From an uncultured Candidatus Saccharibacteria bacterium (GTDB lineage: Bacteria > Patescibacteriota > Saccharimonadia > Saccharimonadales > Saccharimonadaceae): a stretch of DNA of 63,250 bases. The notes under the pieces were generated by a model. That model was not told the origin of the DNA and did not search any database. It worked only from the letters and a program-made list of their open reading frames with translations. Positions 16,880 through 25,987 of this stretch are shown here, one piece after another. The stretch lies in the NCBI GenBank assembly GCA_947303945.1, contig CAMYZS010000005.1, positions 1-63,250 on the forward strand, written 5' to 3'. Within the stretch, counting starts at the first letter, position 1; every line of letters begins with the position of its first letter. The translations under genes and the position numbers were made by a program.

Positions 16880-17464
16880 ATGAACAAAGATAATAAAGAT
16901 ATTAAACTTGTTGCTATTGTTGGCATGTGTGGCAGTGGTAAATCTACTGCAATTGAATACTTAACGGAGCGCGGTATTCCGAAGGTATATTTTGGCGGCG
17001 TAATCTATAAAGCTATGGCCGAGGCGGGTATCGAACGGACAGAGGATGGAGAGAGTGAAAAAAGGTTTCGAGAGGAAATTCGCCAAAAAGAAGGAAAAGA
17101 TTTCGTAGTTAAACGAGCAATACGAGAGGCAAAGAAGCTAATTGAGGCCGGACAAAAACATATTGTGCTTGACGGAGTTTATAGTTGGACCGAATATAAA
17201 ATTCTCCGCAAAGAGTGGCCTACCGAGATGACAGTAATTGCTATTGTTGCGCCAAAGGCGCTACGTCGTAAGCGTGTTGCTGAGCGCCCCGATCGTCCTT
17301 TTGACGCTCAGGCGGTCGCCGAACGCGATCGCGCCGAAATCGAAAACCTCGAAAAAGGTGGTCCAATCGCCATCGCGGATTATTATGTCGACAATTCTGG
17401 GACGGTAGAAGAATTTCATGAGGCCTTCGGTAAGCTCATGAGAGATATTAAGTTTATTGAATAA
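16880..17464 (+). CDS. P-loop kinase of the dephospho-CoA/nucleotide kinase type
   Basis: The ~194-residue product has a Walker A motif (VGMCGSGKSTA, ~12-22), FGGVIYKAMAEAG where CoaE and UPF0200 kinases bind substrate, a basic lid (RRKRVAERPDRPFD) and ADYYVDNSGTVEEF near the end. This layout is shared by dephospho-CoA kinase and related nucleotide kinases. The exact substrate is open. I chose the ATG at 16880 because TATACT lies 7 nt before it; the longer frame from 16826 would overlap the M16 gene. It lies upstream of the methyltransferase gene, one nucleotide apart. Confidence 0.8.
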   Translation: MNKDNKDIKLVAIVGMCGSGKSTAIEYLTERGIPKVYFGGVIYKAMAEAGIERTEDGESEKRFREEIRQKEGKDFVVKRAIREAKKLIEAGQKHIVLDGVYSWTEYKILRKEWPTEMTVIAIVAPKALRRKRVAERPDRPFDAQAVAERDRAEIENLEKGGPIAIADYYVDNSGTVEEFHEAFGKLMRDIKFIE

Positions 17465-17465
17465 T

Positions 17466-18047
17466 ATGAGTAATCCGCAAATATCCATGCGCGAGACAGA
17501 TGTTATTTTAGCGCAACTCGCAAAAGTAATCACGCTTCCTGGCGACGTGGTGGAATTTGGCTGCTATACAGGTGACACTTCTGTGCGTCTTGCTGAGATA
17601 CTTCAGCGGGCTCCAAACAAATGGCTTTATCTCTACGACTCTTTTGAGGGGTTACCAGAGAAGACTGCCGAAGATCAGACTGCGGCCGGTTGGCGCTTTC
17701 GAGCGGGCGAGCTTAAGGCTTCTCCAGGAACCGTTGCTCATAAGTTTAAGAAACTCGGTCTTCCGGAACCAGTGATTATTAAAAAATGGTTCAATCAACT
17801 TGACGACGCTGATTTACCTAGTCAAATTTCCTTCGCTCTCCTAGACGGGGATTATTACATGTCTATCAAAACTAGCTTCGAAAAAGTCGTTCCGCGCCTT
17901 GTTGCTGGCGGAATAATTATTGTCCATGATTATCGCAATACTGAGCTGCCAGGTGTCGCTAGGGCAGTCAATGAATTTATCGACGCAAATGCGAAGTATT
18001 ATGATTTTCAGCTCATCTCTGGGCTTGCTGTGTTAGTGAAGAAATAG
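17466..18047 (+). CDS. TylF-type SAM-dependent O-methyltransferase
   Basis: The family (macrocin O-methyltransferase) transfers methyl groups to sugar hydroxyls, though many members are of unknown substrate. The 193-residue product has the SAM-binding GDVVEFGCYTGDTSVRLAE, YLYDSFEGLPEKT and the metal-binding acidic run FALLDGDYYMS plus IIVHDYRN. The ATG at 17466 starts one nt after the previous stop; an in-frame TTG at 17457 is less likely. The 3' end overlaps the convergent TraX-like gene by 15 nt. Confidence 0.85.
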   Translation: MSNPQISMRETDVILAQLAKVITLPGDVVEFGCYTGDTSVRLAEILQRAPNKWLYLYDSFEGLPEKTAEDQTAAGWRFRAGELKASPGTVAHKFKKLGLPEPVIIKKWFNQLDDADLPSQISFALLDGDYYMSIKTSFEKVVPRLVAGGIIIVHDYRNTELPGVARAVNEFIDANAKYYDFQLISGLAVLVKK

Positions 18048-18710
18048 CTGCCGAACTGCAAAGATTGCAAGCAGATGTGCTGGATAAAAAATGTAGCCGA
18101 ACCACTTTGGTAGTCTTCGTCCGAGTTTACCGTTATATAAAATAATCGGAATAATCGCTATTAGAGAAAAAAGCTGCATAAGGTTATATTTTGCGACAAC
18201 ATATATTGCCGTGCTAGTAAAAAAGAGTATCGTATAGGCCAGCCAACGCCAAAGCTGATATTTTTTCTTCTTGAAAACCCTGGACGCCAAATAAAAACCG
18301 AGAATCATTGCAATTCCGTAGGCGCCGTAATCCATATGGAGATATTCCGCCAGGATAAATACGATCGGTAAGTAAATCACGCCGTAGCCGCCATACTCAA
18401 TTAATGTCATCGCGGCAAAGCCGGTAAATAAAGTGAATAGCACATTTAAATGTATGTATCCTCCTCCAGAATTGCGAAGCAGGTCATATGGTAATTGTGA
18501 AATTAAGGCAAACAATACTAAACGGCCAAAATATTGCCATCGTTTTCCTTTTGTATGTAAGAAGCCTTCTGAGAGCATAAAGCAGAATAGCGGCATCGCG
18601 AGACGGCCAATCATGCGCATGCTGATATCGTTATTGCATAAAAAAGCACCAATATGATCGATCAACATCGTAACGATTGCGATCAACTGTAAATTCGCCG
18701 AAGTAAGCAT
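18033..18710 (-). CDS. TraX-like membrane protein (putative acyltransferase)
   Basis: TraX proteins are multi-pass membrane proteins; the F-plasmid member acetylates pilin and others are unstudied. The 225-residue product has about eight hydrophobic helices and the family N-terminus (IAIVTMLIDHIGAFL, MRMIGRLAMPLFCFMLSEGF) and a late FYPAHLLAIF. Its chromosomal relatives occur in many Firmicutes and CPR genomes. A TAAGAT box 8 nt before the ATG and divergent orientation to the gene at 18756 suggest closely spaced leaderless promoters. Confidence 0.85.
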   Translation of the reverse strand: MLTSANLQLIAIVTMLIDHIGAFLCNNDISMRMIGRLAMPLFCFMLSEGFLHTKGKRWQYFGRLVLFALISQLPYDLLRNSGGGYIHLNVLFTLFTGFAAMTLIEYGGYGVIYLPIVFILAEYLHMDYGAYGIAMILGFYLASRVFKKKKYQLWRWLAYTILFFTSTAIYVVAKYNLMQLFSLIAIIPIILYNGKLGRRLPKWFGYIFYPAHLLAIFAVRQLFLH

Positions 18711-18755
18711 ATATACCTATCTTATCATGTCAATTGTGTTAGAATATGGGCAGAA

Positions 18756-19343
18756 ATGGATAAGGCTCGACGTATTATTTTAGTTGCAATTAAGCTTTCT
18801 TTGCTAACATATGCTGTTTTGGTCGGTATCCGCTGCGTTGTAGACCCTATGTATAGCAAGTATGGCGGCTTCATCGCTGGATTAGTCTTGCCGTTTTTGC
18901 CAGAATTCGTAAGTAAACTTTTTAAATGCAAGTTTGCTTTTCGGCTTCAGCTTATCTACTACATTTTCCTCTTTGTTGCATTAGATATGGGAATCTGCAT
19001 GGACTTATACAAAACTGTTCCATATTTTGATAAGGTTGTTCATTTCTTCTCGGGAGTCTTTACGGCGCTGGTGGGGCATTATGCGCTCGTCTACTTTAAA
19101 GTCAATAAAAGCCCAATCCTGTTTAAAGCAATGTTTATTATGTTCTTTTCGATGGCGATTGCTGTACTCTGGGAATTCTTCGAGTTTGGCTGCGACAAGC
19201 TACTAGGACAGAGTATGCAACAGCTAGTTTCTATTGGCGTAGATGACACCATGTATGACCTTCTATGTGCTACGGTCGGTGCTGGTCTTGGCGGCTATCT
19301 GCTAACGGTCCCAAATCTTGTTGAGTTTCTTGAAGAATTATAA
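18756..19343 (+). CDS. YjdF-like (DUF2238) membrane protein
   Basis: The 195-residue product has about five to six membrane helices. It carries the signature pattern of this uncharacterised family: YFDKVVHFFSGVFTAL, WEFFEFGCDKLLG and VDDTMYDLLCATVGAGLGG, with His, Glu and Asp buried near helices. The function of the family is not known. A TAGAAT box lies 10 nt before the ATG. The next gene downstream is dnaK, with its own promoter. Confidence 0.75.
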   Translation: MDKARRIILVAIKLSLLTYAVLVGIRCVVDPMYSKYGGFIAGLVLPFLPEFVSKLFKCKFAFRLQLIYYIFLFVALDMGICMDLYKTVPYFDKVVHFFSGVFTALVGHYALVYFKVNKSPILFKAMFIMFFSMAIAVLWEFFEFGCDKLLGQSMQQLVSIGVDDTMYDLLCATVGAGLGGYLLTVPNLVEFLEEL

Positions 19344-19374
19344 AAAATCATCAAACCACCCCTGTTTGGCAGAC

Positions 19375-19403
19375 TTGACAGTGGAGTGCTAACGCGCTAC
19401 AAT
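19375..19403 (+). promoter_or_regulatory. Sigma-70 promoter of dnaK
   Basis: TTGACA (19375-19380), 17-nt spacer, TACAAT (19398-19403). The spacer contains a half-site GAGTGCTAA (19384-19392) identical to the right arm of the CIRCE element downstream. Confidence 0.85.
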
Positions 19404-19412
19404 AAGTTTAAA

Positions 19413-19439
19413 TTAGCACTCGCATGGTCAGAGTGCTAA
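19413..19439 (+). promoter_or_regulatory. CIRCE operator (HrcA binding site)
   Basis: TTAGCACTC, nine bases, GAGTGCTAA: a perfect match to the CIRCE inverted repeat. It lies just after the dnaK -10 box, the classic position for repression by HrcA, released on heat or unfolded protein. hrcA itself is not in the window. Confidence 0.97.
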
Positions 19440-19478
19440 AACATAAAATCGTCTATAATTCAAGGAGGATAAATCCAA

Positions 19479-21365
19479 ATGAGTAAAATTATTGGTATCG
19501 ATCTCGGCACCACCAACTCGGCATTTGCTTATATGGTGGCTGGCAAGCCAGAAGTTATCACGAATAGCGAGGGCGACCGCACTACGCCGTCGGTCGTAGC
19601 AGTCACAAAAAAAGGCGACCGCCTAGTTGGCAAAGTTGCGCAACGTCAGCGCGTCACTAACCCAGAAAACACGATTTATGGCATCAAGCGTCTGATTGGC
19701 CGTAAATACGACGATAAAGAAGTCCAAGACGACCTTAAAATTTTGCCATATAAGATTGTCAAGAAAGGCGCTGGTGTGGCTGTCAAGCTTGGCGATGACG
19801 AAATGACTCCGGAAAAGATTTCCGCCATGATTCTCTCCAAAATCAAAGCTGACGCCGAAGCTTTCTTGGGTGAAAAAGTTACCGAAGCTATCATTACCGT
19901 TCCTGCTTATTTCGACGACTCTCAGCGACAAGCAACTAAGGATGCTGGTAAGATTGCTGGCCTAGAAGTCAAGCGCATTATTCCAGAGCCGACCGCCGCC
20001 GCTTTGGCTTACGGCCTCGAAAAGAGTAGCGATCAGAAGATTGTCGTCTTCGATCTTGGTGGCGGTACTTTTGATGTCTCTGTTCTCGAACTTGGCGATG
20101 GTGTCTTTGAAGTAAAATCTACAAATGGCGACACTCATCTGGGCGGTGAGGATTTTGATAATAAAATCGTCGACTATATCTTGGCGGAGTTTGAAAAAGA
20201 GAATAATATCGATTTGCGCAAGGATGCCGCCGCAATGCAGCGTATCAAAGACGAAGCGGAGAAGGCTAAAAAGGAGCTATCTAGCGCTACTGAAACCGAT
20301 ATTAATCTTCCATACATTACTGCTGATGCTGATGGTCCAAAGCATCTTGAGCTGACGCTTACTCGTGCCAAACTTGAAGAGCTTGTTGCACCTTTGCTTG
20401 ATCGCCTCGATGGCCCAGTAAATAAGGCTCTTAAAGACGCTAAGCTCAGCACTAGTGACATCGCCGACGTCGTAATGGTGGGCGGCATGACTCGTATGCC
20501 AGCCGTTGTTGAGCGCGTCAAGAAGCTCTTTGGCAAAGATCCAATGCAGGGCGTAAACCCAGACGAGGTAGTTGCTGTTGGTGCCGCAATCCAAGGCGGC
20601 GTATTGCAGGGTGACGTTAAAGATATCCTCCTTCTCGATGTTACTCCGCTCACGCTCGGTATAGAAACCATGGGCGGCGTGCGCACTCCACTTATCGACC
20701 GCAACACTACGATTCCTACTAGCAAGTCCGAAGTTTTTTCGACCGCATCAGATAATCAGCCTCAGGTAGAAATCAACGTTCTTCAGGGTGAGCGTGAATT
20801 TGCTAAGGATAATAAATCTCTTGGTCGCTTCATTCTTGACGGCATTGCACCAGCTCCACGCGGTATTCCGCAAATCGAAGTTACCTTTAACCTCGATGCT
20901 AATGGTATTCTGAATGTTACTGCTAAGGATAAAGGTACCGGCAAAGAGCAGAGTATTACGATTCAGAACTCTGGCAACATGAGCAAAGATGATATTGAAA
21001 AAGCTCAACGCGAAGCTGAAGCTTATGCCGAAGAAGATAAGAAGAAAAAGGAAGCTATCGAAGCTAAGAATCATCTCGAGAACACAATCTATAACGCCGA
21101 AAAAATGCCAGACGAATATAAGGATAAGATTTCCGACGAGGATAAAGAGACCGTCAAAAAAGCCGTCGCTGAGGCTAAAGAGGCTCTCGAAAAGAATGGC
21201 GACGACAAGGATAAGCTTGAAGAAGCTACAAAGGCTCTCAACGATGCCATCATGCCAATTGGTGCCAAGATGTACCAACAAGCGTCCGATGACGCCAAAA
21301 CGGACGATAAAAAGTCCGACAATAAGGATGGCGACACTGTAGAAGGTGAAGTTGTCGATAAATAA
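19479..21365 (+). CDS. dnaK: Chaperone DnaK (Hsp70)
   Basis: DnaK folds and disaggregates proteins in the cytosol with DnaJ and GrpE. The 628-residue product has all Hsp70 signatures: [14 protein letters not shown] at the N-terminus, [15 protein letters not shown] (~190), [20 protein letters not shown] (~330) and the [14 protein letters not shown] substrate-domain start. The C-terminal lid ends in an acidic, Lys/Asp-rich tail. The ATG has CAAGGAGGA upstream. It is a monocistronic unit closed by a terminator; grpE and dnaJ are not adjacent, unlike in many CIRCE operons. Confidence 0.98.
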   Translation: MSKIIGIDLGTTNSAFAYMVAGKPEVITNSEGDRTTPSVVAVTKKGDRLVGKVAQRQRVTNPENTIYGIKRLIGRKYDDKEVQDDLKILPYKIVKKGAGVAVKLGDDEMTPEKISAMILSKIKADAEAFLGEKVTEAIITVPAYFDDSQRQATKDAGKIAGLEVKRIIPEPTAAALAYGLEKSSDQKIVVFDLGGGTFDVSVLELGDGVFEVKSTNGDTHLGGEDFDNKIVDYILAEFEKENNIDLRKDAAAMQRIKDEAEKAKKELSSATETDINLPYITADADGPKHLELTLTRAKLEELVAPLLDRLDGPVNKALKDAKLSTSDIADVVMVGGMTRMPAVVERVKKLFGKDPMQGVNPDEVVAVGAAIQGGVLQGDVKDILLLDVTPLTLGIETMGGVRTPLIDRNTTIPTSKSEVFSTASDNQPQVEINVLQGEREFAKDNKSLGRFILDGIAPAPRGIPQIEVTFNLDANGILNVTAKDKGTGKEQSITIQNSGNMSKDDIEKAQREAEAYAEEDKKKKEAIEAKNHLENTIYNAEKMPDEYKDKISDEDKETVKKAVAEAKEALEKNGDDKDKLEEATKALNDAIMPIGAKMYQQASDDAKTDDKKSDNKDGDTVEGEVVDK

Positions 21366-21384
21366 ATAGTGCGGCTATTCAAAA

Positions 21385-21416
21385 AATACCCCCTATTCGC
21401 GTGGGGGTATTTTTTA
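21385..21416 (+). terminator. Terminator after dnaK
   Basis: TACCCCC/GGGGGTA stem followed by seven T residues. Confidence 0.9.
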
Positions 21417-21432
21417 TTGTATAATAATGCTT

Positions 21433-22521
21433 ATGGATGGCTTGGTAATCATATTTATCGTAGTGTTGATTGTTGTATTTTTAACAACGGTCGTTATTAT
21501 AATGCGTCAATTAAATAATCTTTCGCGCACACTCGATGACAAAATTGACAGAGAAAATAAGCGTACGCAAGACAAAATCGACCGCATGAATGAAATAGTC
21601 AACCGTAAGATCGATTTTAATAATTCGCGCGTTCAAGACTCTATCTCTCGTCAGCTTACCGAATCTGGAAAACAGATGCGTGATAGCAAGGCGGCGATTG
21701 CTGAAATATCCGAGCGCCTCGCTACTATAAATGAGACCAACAAGCATGTCGAGTCGGTTGCAGATGAGCTCAAGACTCTTCAGTCTGTCCTCCAAAACCC
21801 TAAGCAGCGCGGTGTTTTTGGTGAATACTACCTAGACACGGTACTTGGCAACGTTCTACCAGTCGGCTCATACTCGCTGCAATATAAGTTTAAGGACGGT
21901 GAGATTGTTGACGCGGTTGTCTATCTTGATAAAGGTAAGATTTTACCAATCGACTCTAAATTCTCGCTCGAAAACTACAATCGTATGGTTGCCGCAAGAG
22001 ATAAAGCCGAGCGCAGCAATTACGCCAAGAAAGTGCGCGATGATCTCAAGGGGCGCATTGATGAAACATCTAAGTATATTCGTCCTTCCGAAAAAACTAT
22101 GGAATTTGCTTTCATGTTCATTCCGTCCGAAAGCCTCTATTACGACCTCTTAATTAATAAAGTTGGCACTACTGCATCGGAACGCGACTTAATTGAATAT
22201 GCTTATCGCGATAAAAAAGTAATCATTGTTAGTCCGACTAGTTTTATGGCCTATCTGCAGACTATCCTTCAGGGCTTGCGTAGCCTCGAAATTGAAAAAG
22301 ATACTGCTGAAATCCAAGCGCGCGTCGCTAAGCTTGGTCAACATATCACTGCTTTTGATACCTATATGGGAAAACTTGGCTCATCGCTCAGTACAACGGT
22401 GAACCATTATAATACCGCCTATAAATCACTTTCTCAAATCGATAAGGATGTTGTGAAAATCACAACAGGAGAAGCAAAAATCGAACCCACTCTTATTGAC
22501 CGCCCACAGTTAGAAGAATAA
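21433..22521 (+). CDS. rmuC: RmuC family DNA recombination protein
   Basis: RmuC-type proteins limit inversions at short repeats and carry a predicted nuclease-like fold. The 362-residue product has an N-terminal membrane helix (~3-23), a coiled coil (~25-115), then the family core: KQRGVFGEYYLDTVLGNVL, PIDSKFSLENYNRM and FMFIPSESLYYDLL. The second ATG (21433) is preferred because TATAAT (21420-21425) ends 7 nt before it, matching the spacing at other leaderless starts; ATG 21427 is nearly inside the box. Confidence 0.92.
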   Translation: MDGLVIIFIVVLIVVFLTTVVIIMRQLNNLSRTLDDKIDRENKRTQDKIDRMNEIVNRKIDFNNSRVQDSISRQLTESGKQMRDSKAAIAEISERLATINETNKHVESVADELKTLQSVLQNPKQRGVFGEYYLDTVLGNVLPVGSYSLQYKFKDGEIVDAVVYLDKGKILPIDSKFSLENYNRMVAARDKAERSNYAKKVRDDLKGRIDETSKYIRPSEKTMEFAFMFIPSESLYYDLLINKVGTTASERDLIEYAYRDKKVIIVSPTSFMAYLQTILQGLRSLEIEKDTAEIQARVAKLGQHITAFDTYMGKLGSSLSTTVNHYNTAYKSLSQIDKDVVKITTGEAKIEPTLIDRPQLEE

Positions 22522-23163
22522 TTAGAATAATCTAATTCCAGTAAAAGGGAAAATCCTACTAGCGACCGGACCAATCACGCGACAATATGGTACAGTACCA
22601 AGGCCGTTGCGCGAGTCGTAGGAATTTGACCCCTCGCGGTTATCGCCCGAAACGAATAACTCTCCTTCTGGCACAATTGTGTTGACGGAACCAGAAATCT
22701 CAGTTTTTGGTCCATCCGTATTAGACTTGCGAGTATCCAAATCGGGGTTAAAGCCCTCTGGATGTTCTTCGTTATATACAGTCAAAATACCATTTTCTAT
22801 CATAACGCGCTCGCCTGGAAACGCGATTACGCGCTTGATTATATACTGGTCGGCGATGCCGTCGAGCGGTTCGCAATTTGTATAATTGCCATTGCCGCCA
22901 TTCGCAAAGACAATAATTTGCCCACGTTCTGGCACATATTCCTCTTCTTTAAAATGCGCAATGCTAACAGGGATGCGATTTACGATCACGCGATCACCAG
23001 AATGGAGAGTGTTTTCCATACTGCCGCCAACTACGTTGTAACTTCGAAAGATAAAGTTATTCAAGATGAATGTGCCCAATGCAACGGCACCCACAAAAGC
23101 AAGAAAACTCAAAATATCTTTGAGGGCTGGATATTTTTGTCCAAAAGTTGGTTTTTGTTCCAT
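22522..23163 (-). CDS. lepB: Signal peptidase I
   Basis: It cleaves signal peptides from exported proteins at the outer face of the membrane. The 213-residue product has one N-terminal membrane helix (~18-38), the catalytic Ser in GGSMENTLHSGD (S48), the Lys base in YIIKRVIAFPGE (K110), and the late GDNREGSNSYDSR box. Start choice: an ATG at 23172 exists, but the TAAAAT -10 box (plus 23171-23176) overlaps it and lies 7 nt before the ATG at 23163. The gene abuts rmuC convergently and is divergent from 23224. Confidence 0.95.
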   Translation of the reverse strand: MEQKPTFGQKYPALKDILSFLAFVGAVALGTFILNNFIFRSYNVVGGSMENTLHSGDRVIVNRIPVSIAHFKEEEYVPERGQIIVFANGGNGNYTNCEPLDGIADQYIIKRVIAFPGERVMIENGILTVYNEEHPEGFNPDLDTRKSNTDGPKTEISGSVNTIVPEGELFVSGDNREGSNSYDSRNGLGTVPYCRVIGPVASRIFPFTGIRLF

Positions 23164-23223
23164 ACAAATCATTTTAACATAAGTGGCGAGAATGTGCCGT
23201 TTCGTGCTAAAATAAACAAAGCT
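23164..23223. promoter_or_regulatory. Divergent leaderless promoters
   Basis: The minus-strand TAAAAT (23171-23176) serves lepB and the plus-strand TAAAAT (23208-23213) serves the gene at 23224. No Shine-Dalgarno is present on either side. Confidence 0.6.
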
Positions 23224-24036
23224 ATGGCAGATTATGTCGCACTACGCCGTGGGCGCAATGCTATCAGCACGGCGACACATATTATCCTGAATATCGGTTT
23301 AGCGCTTGCTACAACAATATTAACCGTAGTGAGTACTAACTGGGTTTTTGCCGTGTTGTTGGTTATTCTCTCGAAATGGCGTGTCTTTGCGGTTCGTCCA
23401 CGTTATTGGTGGCTAAATATTAAGGCTAATCTCGTAGATTTTATTGTCGGTATTAGTATTGTACTGTTAGTATTTCTAGCGAGCCCATCTGGTGGTGTGC
23501 CAAATATTTGGCAAATGATACTTACTATTATCTACATTGTTTGGCTCATCGGCATTAAGCCGCGCAGTACTACGTATGCCACTGAAGTACAGGCACTATT
23601 TGCTGTTTTCTTCGGCACCTTTGCCTTATCTCTCGCCACGGCTAGTGTTGATCCTGTTGTGGGGGTGATATTTAGCTTTATTATTGGCTACGGCGCAACG
23701 CGTCATGTTTTAACGCAGAGTGACGATCGCGATTTTACGATAGCTACTTTTATTTTTGGTATGGTAATATCTGAGCTGTATTGGATTTTTTATCACTGGA
23801 CAATTACCTATGCGCTCGGTCATATGTTCGGAGACGACTTTGTTGCCAGTTTTGCTATTCCTCAGTTTCCGATCGTATCCGCGATTGTATTATTTGTTTT
23901 TTCGCGCGGCTACAAATCTGCCATTCGCCATGATGGCAAGATTCGCATCGATGACATTTTGGCGCCAGTAATATTTTCAGCTTTAGTTATGATTTTGATG
24001 ATATTTTTCTATTCGGTACCTAATTTTAATATTTAA
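23224..24036 (+). CDS. Unknown multi-pass membrane protein
   Basis: The 270-residue product is about 70% hydrophobic with roughly eight membrane helices, a basic N-terminus (ADYVALRRGRN) and conserved-looking charged pairs (KWRVFAVRPRYWW, DDRDFT). No family was recognised; the pattern suggests a structural or transporter-like lineage protein. The frame extends upstream to 22762 through the antisense of lepB, but the ATG at 23224 is favoured by the TAAAAT box 10 nt before it. The htrA gene follows at 14 nt with its own Shine-Dalgarno, so the two are likely cotranscribed. Confidence 0.8.
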   Translation: MADYVALRRGRNAISTATHIILNIGLALATTILTVVSTNWVFAVLLVILSKWRVFAVRPRYWWLNIKANLVDFIVGISIVLLVFLASPSGGVPNIWQMILTIIYIVWLIGIKPRSTTYATEVQALFAVFFGTFALSLATASVDPVVGVIFSFIIGYGATRHVLTQSDDRDFTIATFIFGMVISELYWIFYHWTITYALGHMFGDDFVASFAIPQFPIVSAIVLFVFSRGYKSAIRHDGKIRIDDILAPVIFSALVMILMIFFYSVPNFNI

Positions 24037-24050
24037 ACAAAGGAGGATTG

Positions 24051-25316
24051 ATGGAAGGTGGGGATTCAAATAACGTTAATAGTGATGTAGATTCTGCCAA
24101 ACCAACACAAAACGATTGGCGCAATTATCGCCCAAATCCGCGGCAGACCGGAACACCAGCCGTAAATATACCATCTAATAAAGACAATAACGGTACGGCC
24201 GTCGGCATTGCTGTATTTGGTATTGTAATCGGCCTTATTGGCTGTACGATTGGCGGATTTGCCCTCTATAGATCACTTCAGCAGCCGACCGTTATTTCAA
24301 CAACCTCCGCCGAAGGCTACTATACTGGTAATTCCGTCGAATTTGAATCAACTTCTGTTGCTTCGATTGTTAGCAAAGTCACACCTGCCGTCGTCTCCAT
24401 TGTTAGTGAGGGCTATAAGAGTAGTTATTATGGCATTGGTAGTACTACGCAATCTGCCGGTACGGGCATGATTGTCTCGAAGGACGGTTATGTTATTACC
24501 AATAAGCATGTCGTCAATGGCTCGCGTAAGATTCAAGTCATCACTGATGACGGTACTACCTATAATGACGTAAAACTGCTCGGCACTGATCCGCTTAATG
24601 ATGTAGCCTATCTCAAGATACCTGATGTAAATAATCTCCCTACTATTACGCTTGGTGATTCTAAAACGATTGCGGTCGGTCAACCAGTGCTCGCTATCGG
24701 TAACGCACTAGGCGCTTATCAGAACAGTGTGACGCAAGGTATTATTGGTGGTACGGGCCGTTCTATAACCGCTGGCGACTCTAGCGGCGGATCGGTTGAA
24801 TATTTAGCCGACTTACTGCAAACGGATGCTGCAATCAATCCGGGAAACTCTGGTGGTCCGCTTGTGAATGCGGCTGGTGACGTCATTGGCATCAATACGG
24901 CTACGTCTACTTCCGCCGAAGGGCTCGGTTTCGCAATCCCAATTTCCGCCGTCAAGGGTATGCTTAGGCGCATTCAGGAAGACGGCAAAGCAGAACGTGC
25001 GTATTTAGGACTCAGTTATATTACAATTACCGCCGAAGTCGCTAAGGAATATGACTTGCCCGTTAAACAAGGCGCGTATGTTTACTCGGAAGGCGCTACG
25101 AGTGGTAGTGCTATCGTAAAAGATGGCCCAGCCGATAAAGCTGGTATCAAAAACAAAGATATAATTACTAAGGTTGGCAACATTGAAGTTGGTCGCGCTG
25201 GCTCTATCTCTACTCTGATTGGCGAATATAAGGTAGGCGACACTATTCAGCTTACTATACTTCGCGACAGTAAAGAGCAAGTTATTAATGTTACTTTAGA
25301 AGCATACGAAGAATAG
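24051..25316 (+). CDS. HtrA/DegP-like S1C serine protease with PDZ domain
   Basis: It is a membrane-anchored envelope protease for misfolded proteins. The 421-residue product has a ~45-residue cytosolic tail, one membrane helix (~49-72), a trypsin-like domain with the triad His (TNKHVVNG), Asp (PLNDVAYLKI) and Ser (NPGNSGGPLVNAAG), and one C-terminal PDZ domain (LGLSYITI to IGEYKVGDTIQLTI). All catalytic residues are intact. AAAGGAGGA lies 4-5 nt before the ATG. A hairpin follows the stop. Confidence 0.95.
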   Translation: MEGGDSNNVNSDVDSAKPTQNDWRNYRPNPRQTGTPAVNIPSNKDNNGTAVGIAVFGIVIGLIGCTIGGFALYRSLQQPTVISTTSAEGYYTGNSVEFESTSVASIVSKVTPAVVSIVSEGYKSSYYGIGSTTQSAGTGMIVSKDGYVITNKHVVNGSRKIQVITDDGTTYNDVKLLGTDPLNDVAYLKIPDVNNLPTITLGDSKTIAVGQPVLAIGNALGAYQNSVTQGIIGGTGRSITAGDSSGGSVEYLADLLQTDAAINPGNSGGPLVNAAGDVIGINTATSTSAEGLGFAIPISAVKGMLRRIQEDGKAERAYLGLSYITITAEVAKEYDLPVKQGAYVYSEGATSGSAIVKDGPADKAGIKNKDIITKVGNIEVGRAGSISTLIGEYKVGDTIQLTILRDSKEQVINVTLEAYEE

Positions 25317-25336
25317 ATATTATCAATCATAGAAAT

Positions 25337-25364
25337 AGCCGCCCCGTAGAGAATGGGGCGGCTT
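25337..25364 (+). terminator. Hairpin terminator after htrA
   Basis: GCCGCCCC/GGGGCGGC stem with a 9-nt loop. The T tract is poor, so termination may be inefficient. Confidence 0.55.
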
Positions 25365-25375
25365 CTGAGAGAGCG

Positions 25376-25804
25376 TCAATTGCTACTAAGAGTATCGTCG
25401 ATAAAGTCTTCGGCGACATTCAGTGCTTCGTCGAGCTCAGCGATTTTGGTAGAAATAGTCTCGGACGCCGTTGTTCTGTCAATTGCATCAAGCAGATTTC
25501 TTGCAGTTCTACTTAGCTCTTCTACTACACCAGTGTAGTTGCCTATTAAGTCGAGGGCGTCGTCTAATTCTCCCTGCACGGTTTTTAGCTGGCGCGATTT
25601 AAGGTTACGATCCTTAAGTATCTCCAGTATTAAAGCGCTCGGAATCTGGAGACGACTACCATAATTGCACAATAGACTACGTAAGCGATTAGTCATTAAA
25701 GCACCCGACTTCGTGCGGATTGATATTAGCTTATCGCGGGAACCTCTCGCAACCGCTTTGGGCACTTTCGCTAAAATTACAATACCCGTATGCTTTGTCT
25801 TCAT
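25376..25804 (-). CDS. Unknown 142-residue coiled-coil protein
   Basis: The N-terminal half is basic (Arg/Lys-rich up to ~residue 72) and the C-terminal half is an acidic helix with heptad-like Leu/Ile spacing (VQGELDDALDLIGNYTG onward), suggesting a DNA- or RNA-binding head with an oligomerisation helix. This is inference from composition; no family was recognised. GAGGT lies 5-6 nt before the ATG, and a TATAAT box about 50 nt upstream (plus 25854-25859) is the probable promoter, so this gene has a normal leader. Confidence 0.75.
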   Translation of the reverse strand: MKTKHTGIVILAKVPKAVARGSRDKLISIRTKSGALMTNRLRSLLCNYGSRLQIPSALILEILKDRNLKSRQLKTVQGELDDALDLIGNYTGVVEELSRTARNLLDAIDRTTASETISTKIAELDEALNVAEDFIDDTLSSN

Positions 25805-25909
25805 TTTTTACCTCATTTCTAAAAGATCAAGACTTCCGCAACAACTTTAGAATTATATCATAATAACGAGCAATTTCAATATAGGCCATTCGGTGCTATG
25901 CAAATTAGA

Positions 25910-25987
25910 CAAGATATGTTAGAATAGTAAAGTAAATAAATTTAATGAAGCAGCTCGTAGGAGTTACGAGCGAAGGAGAAAGGTATC
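25910..25987 (+). promoter_or_regulatory. rpsB promoter and leader hairpin
   Basis: TTAGAAT near 25918 is the -10 box. The leader holds a perfect 7-bp hairpin GCTCGTA/TACGAGC (25953-25971, loop GGAGT) immediately before the Shine-Dalgarno GAAGGAG. A GGAG in the loop next to the real one could support translational control by S2, as happens for rpsB in other bacteria. Confidence 0.55.

Noticed and set aside
16054-16926. A 290-codon minus-strand frame inside the M16 peptidase gene
   Set aside because: Shadow of the sense gene, whose zinc-motif protein is clearly real.
22762-23223. Upstream extension of the membrane protein at 23224
   Set aside because: It would run antisense through lepB; a -10 box just before the ATG at 23224 marks the real start.
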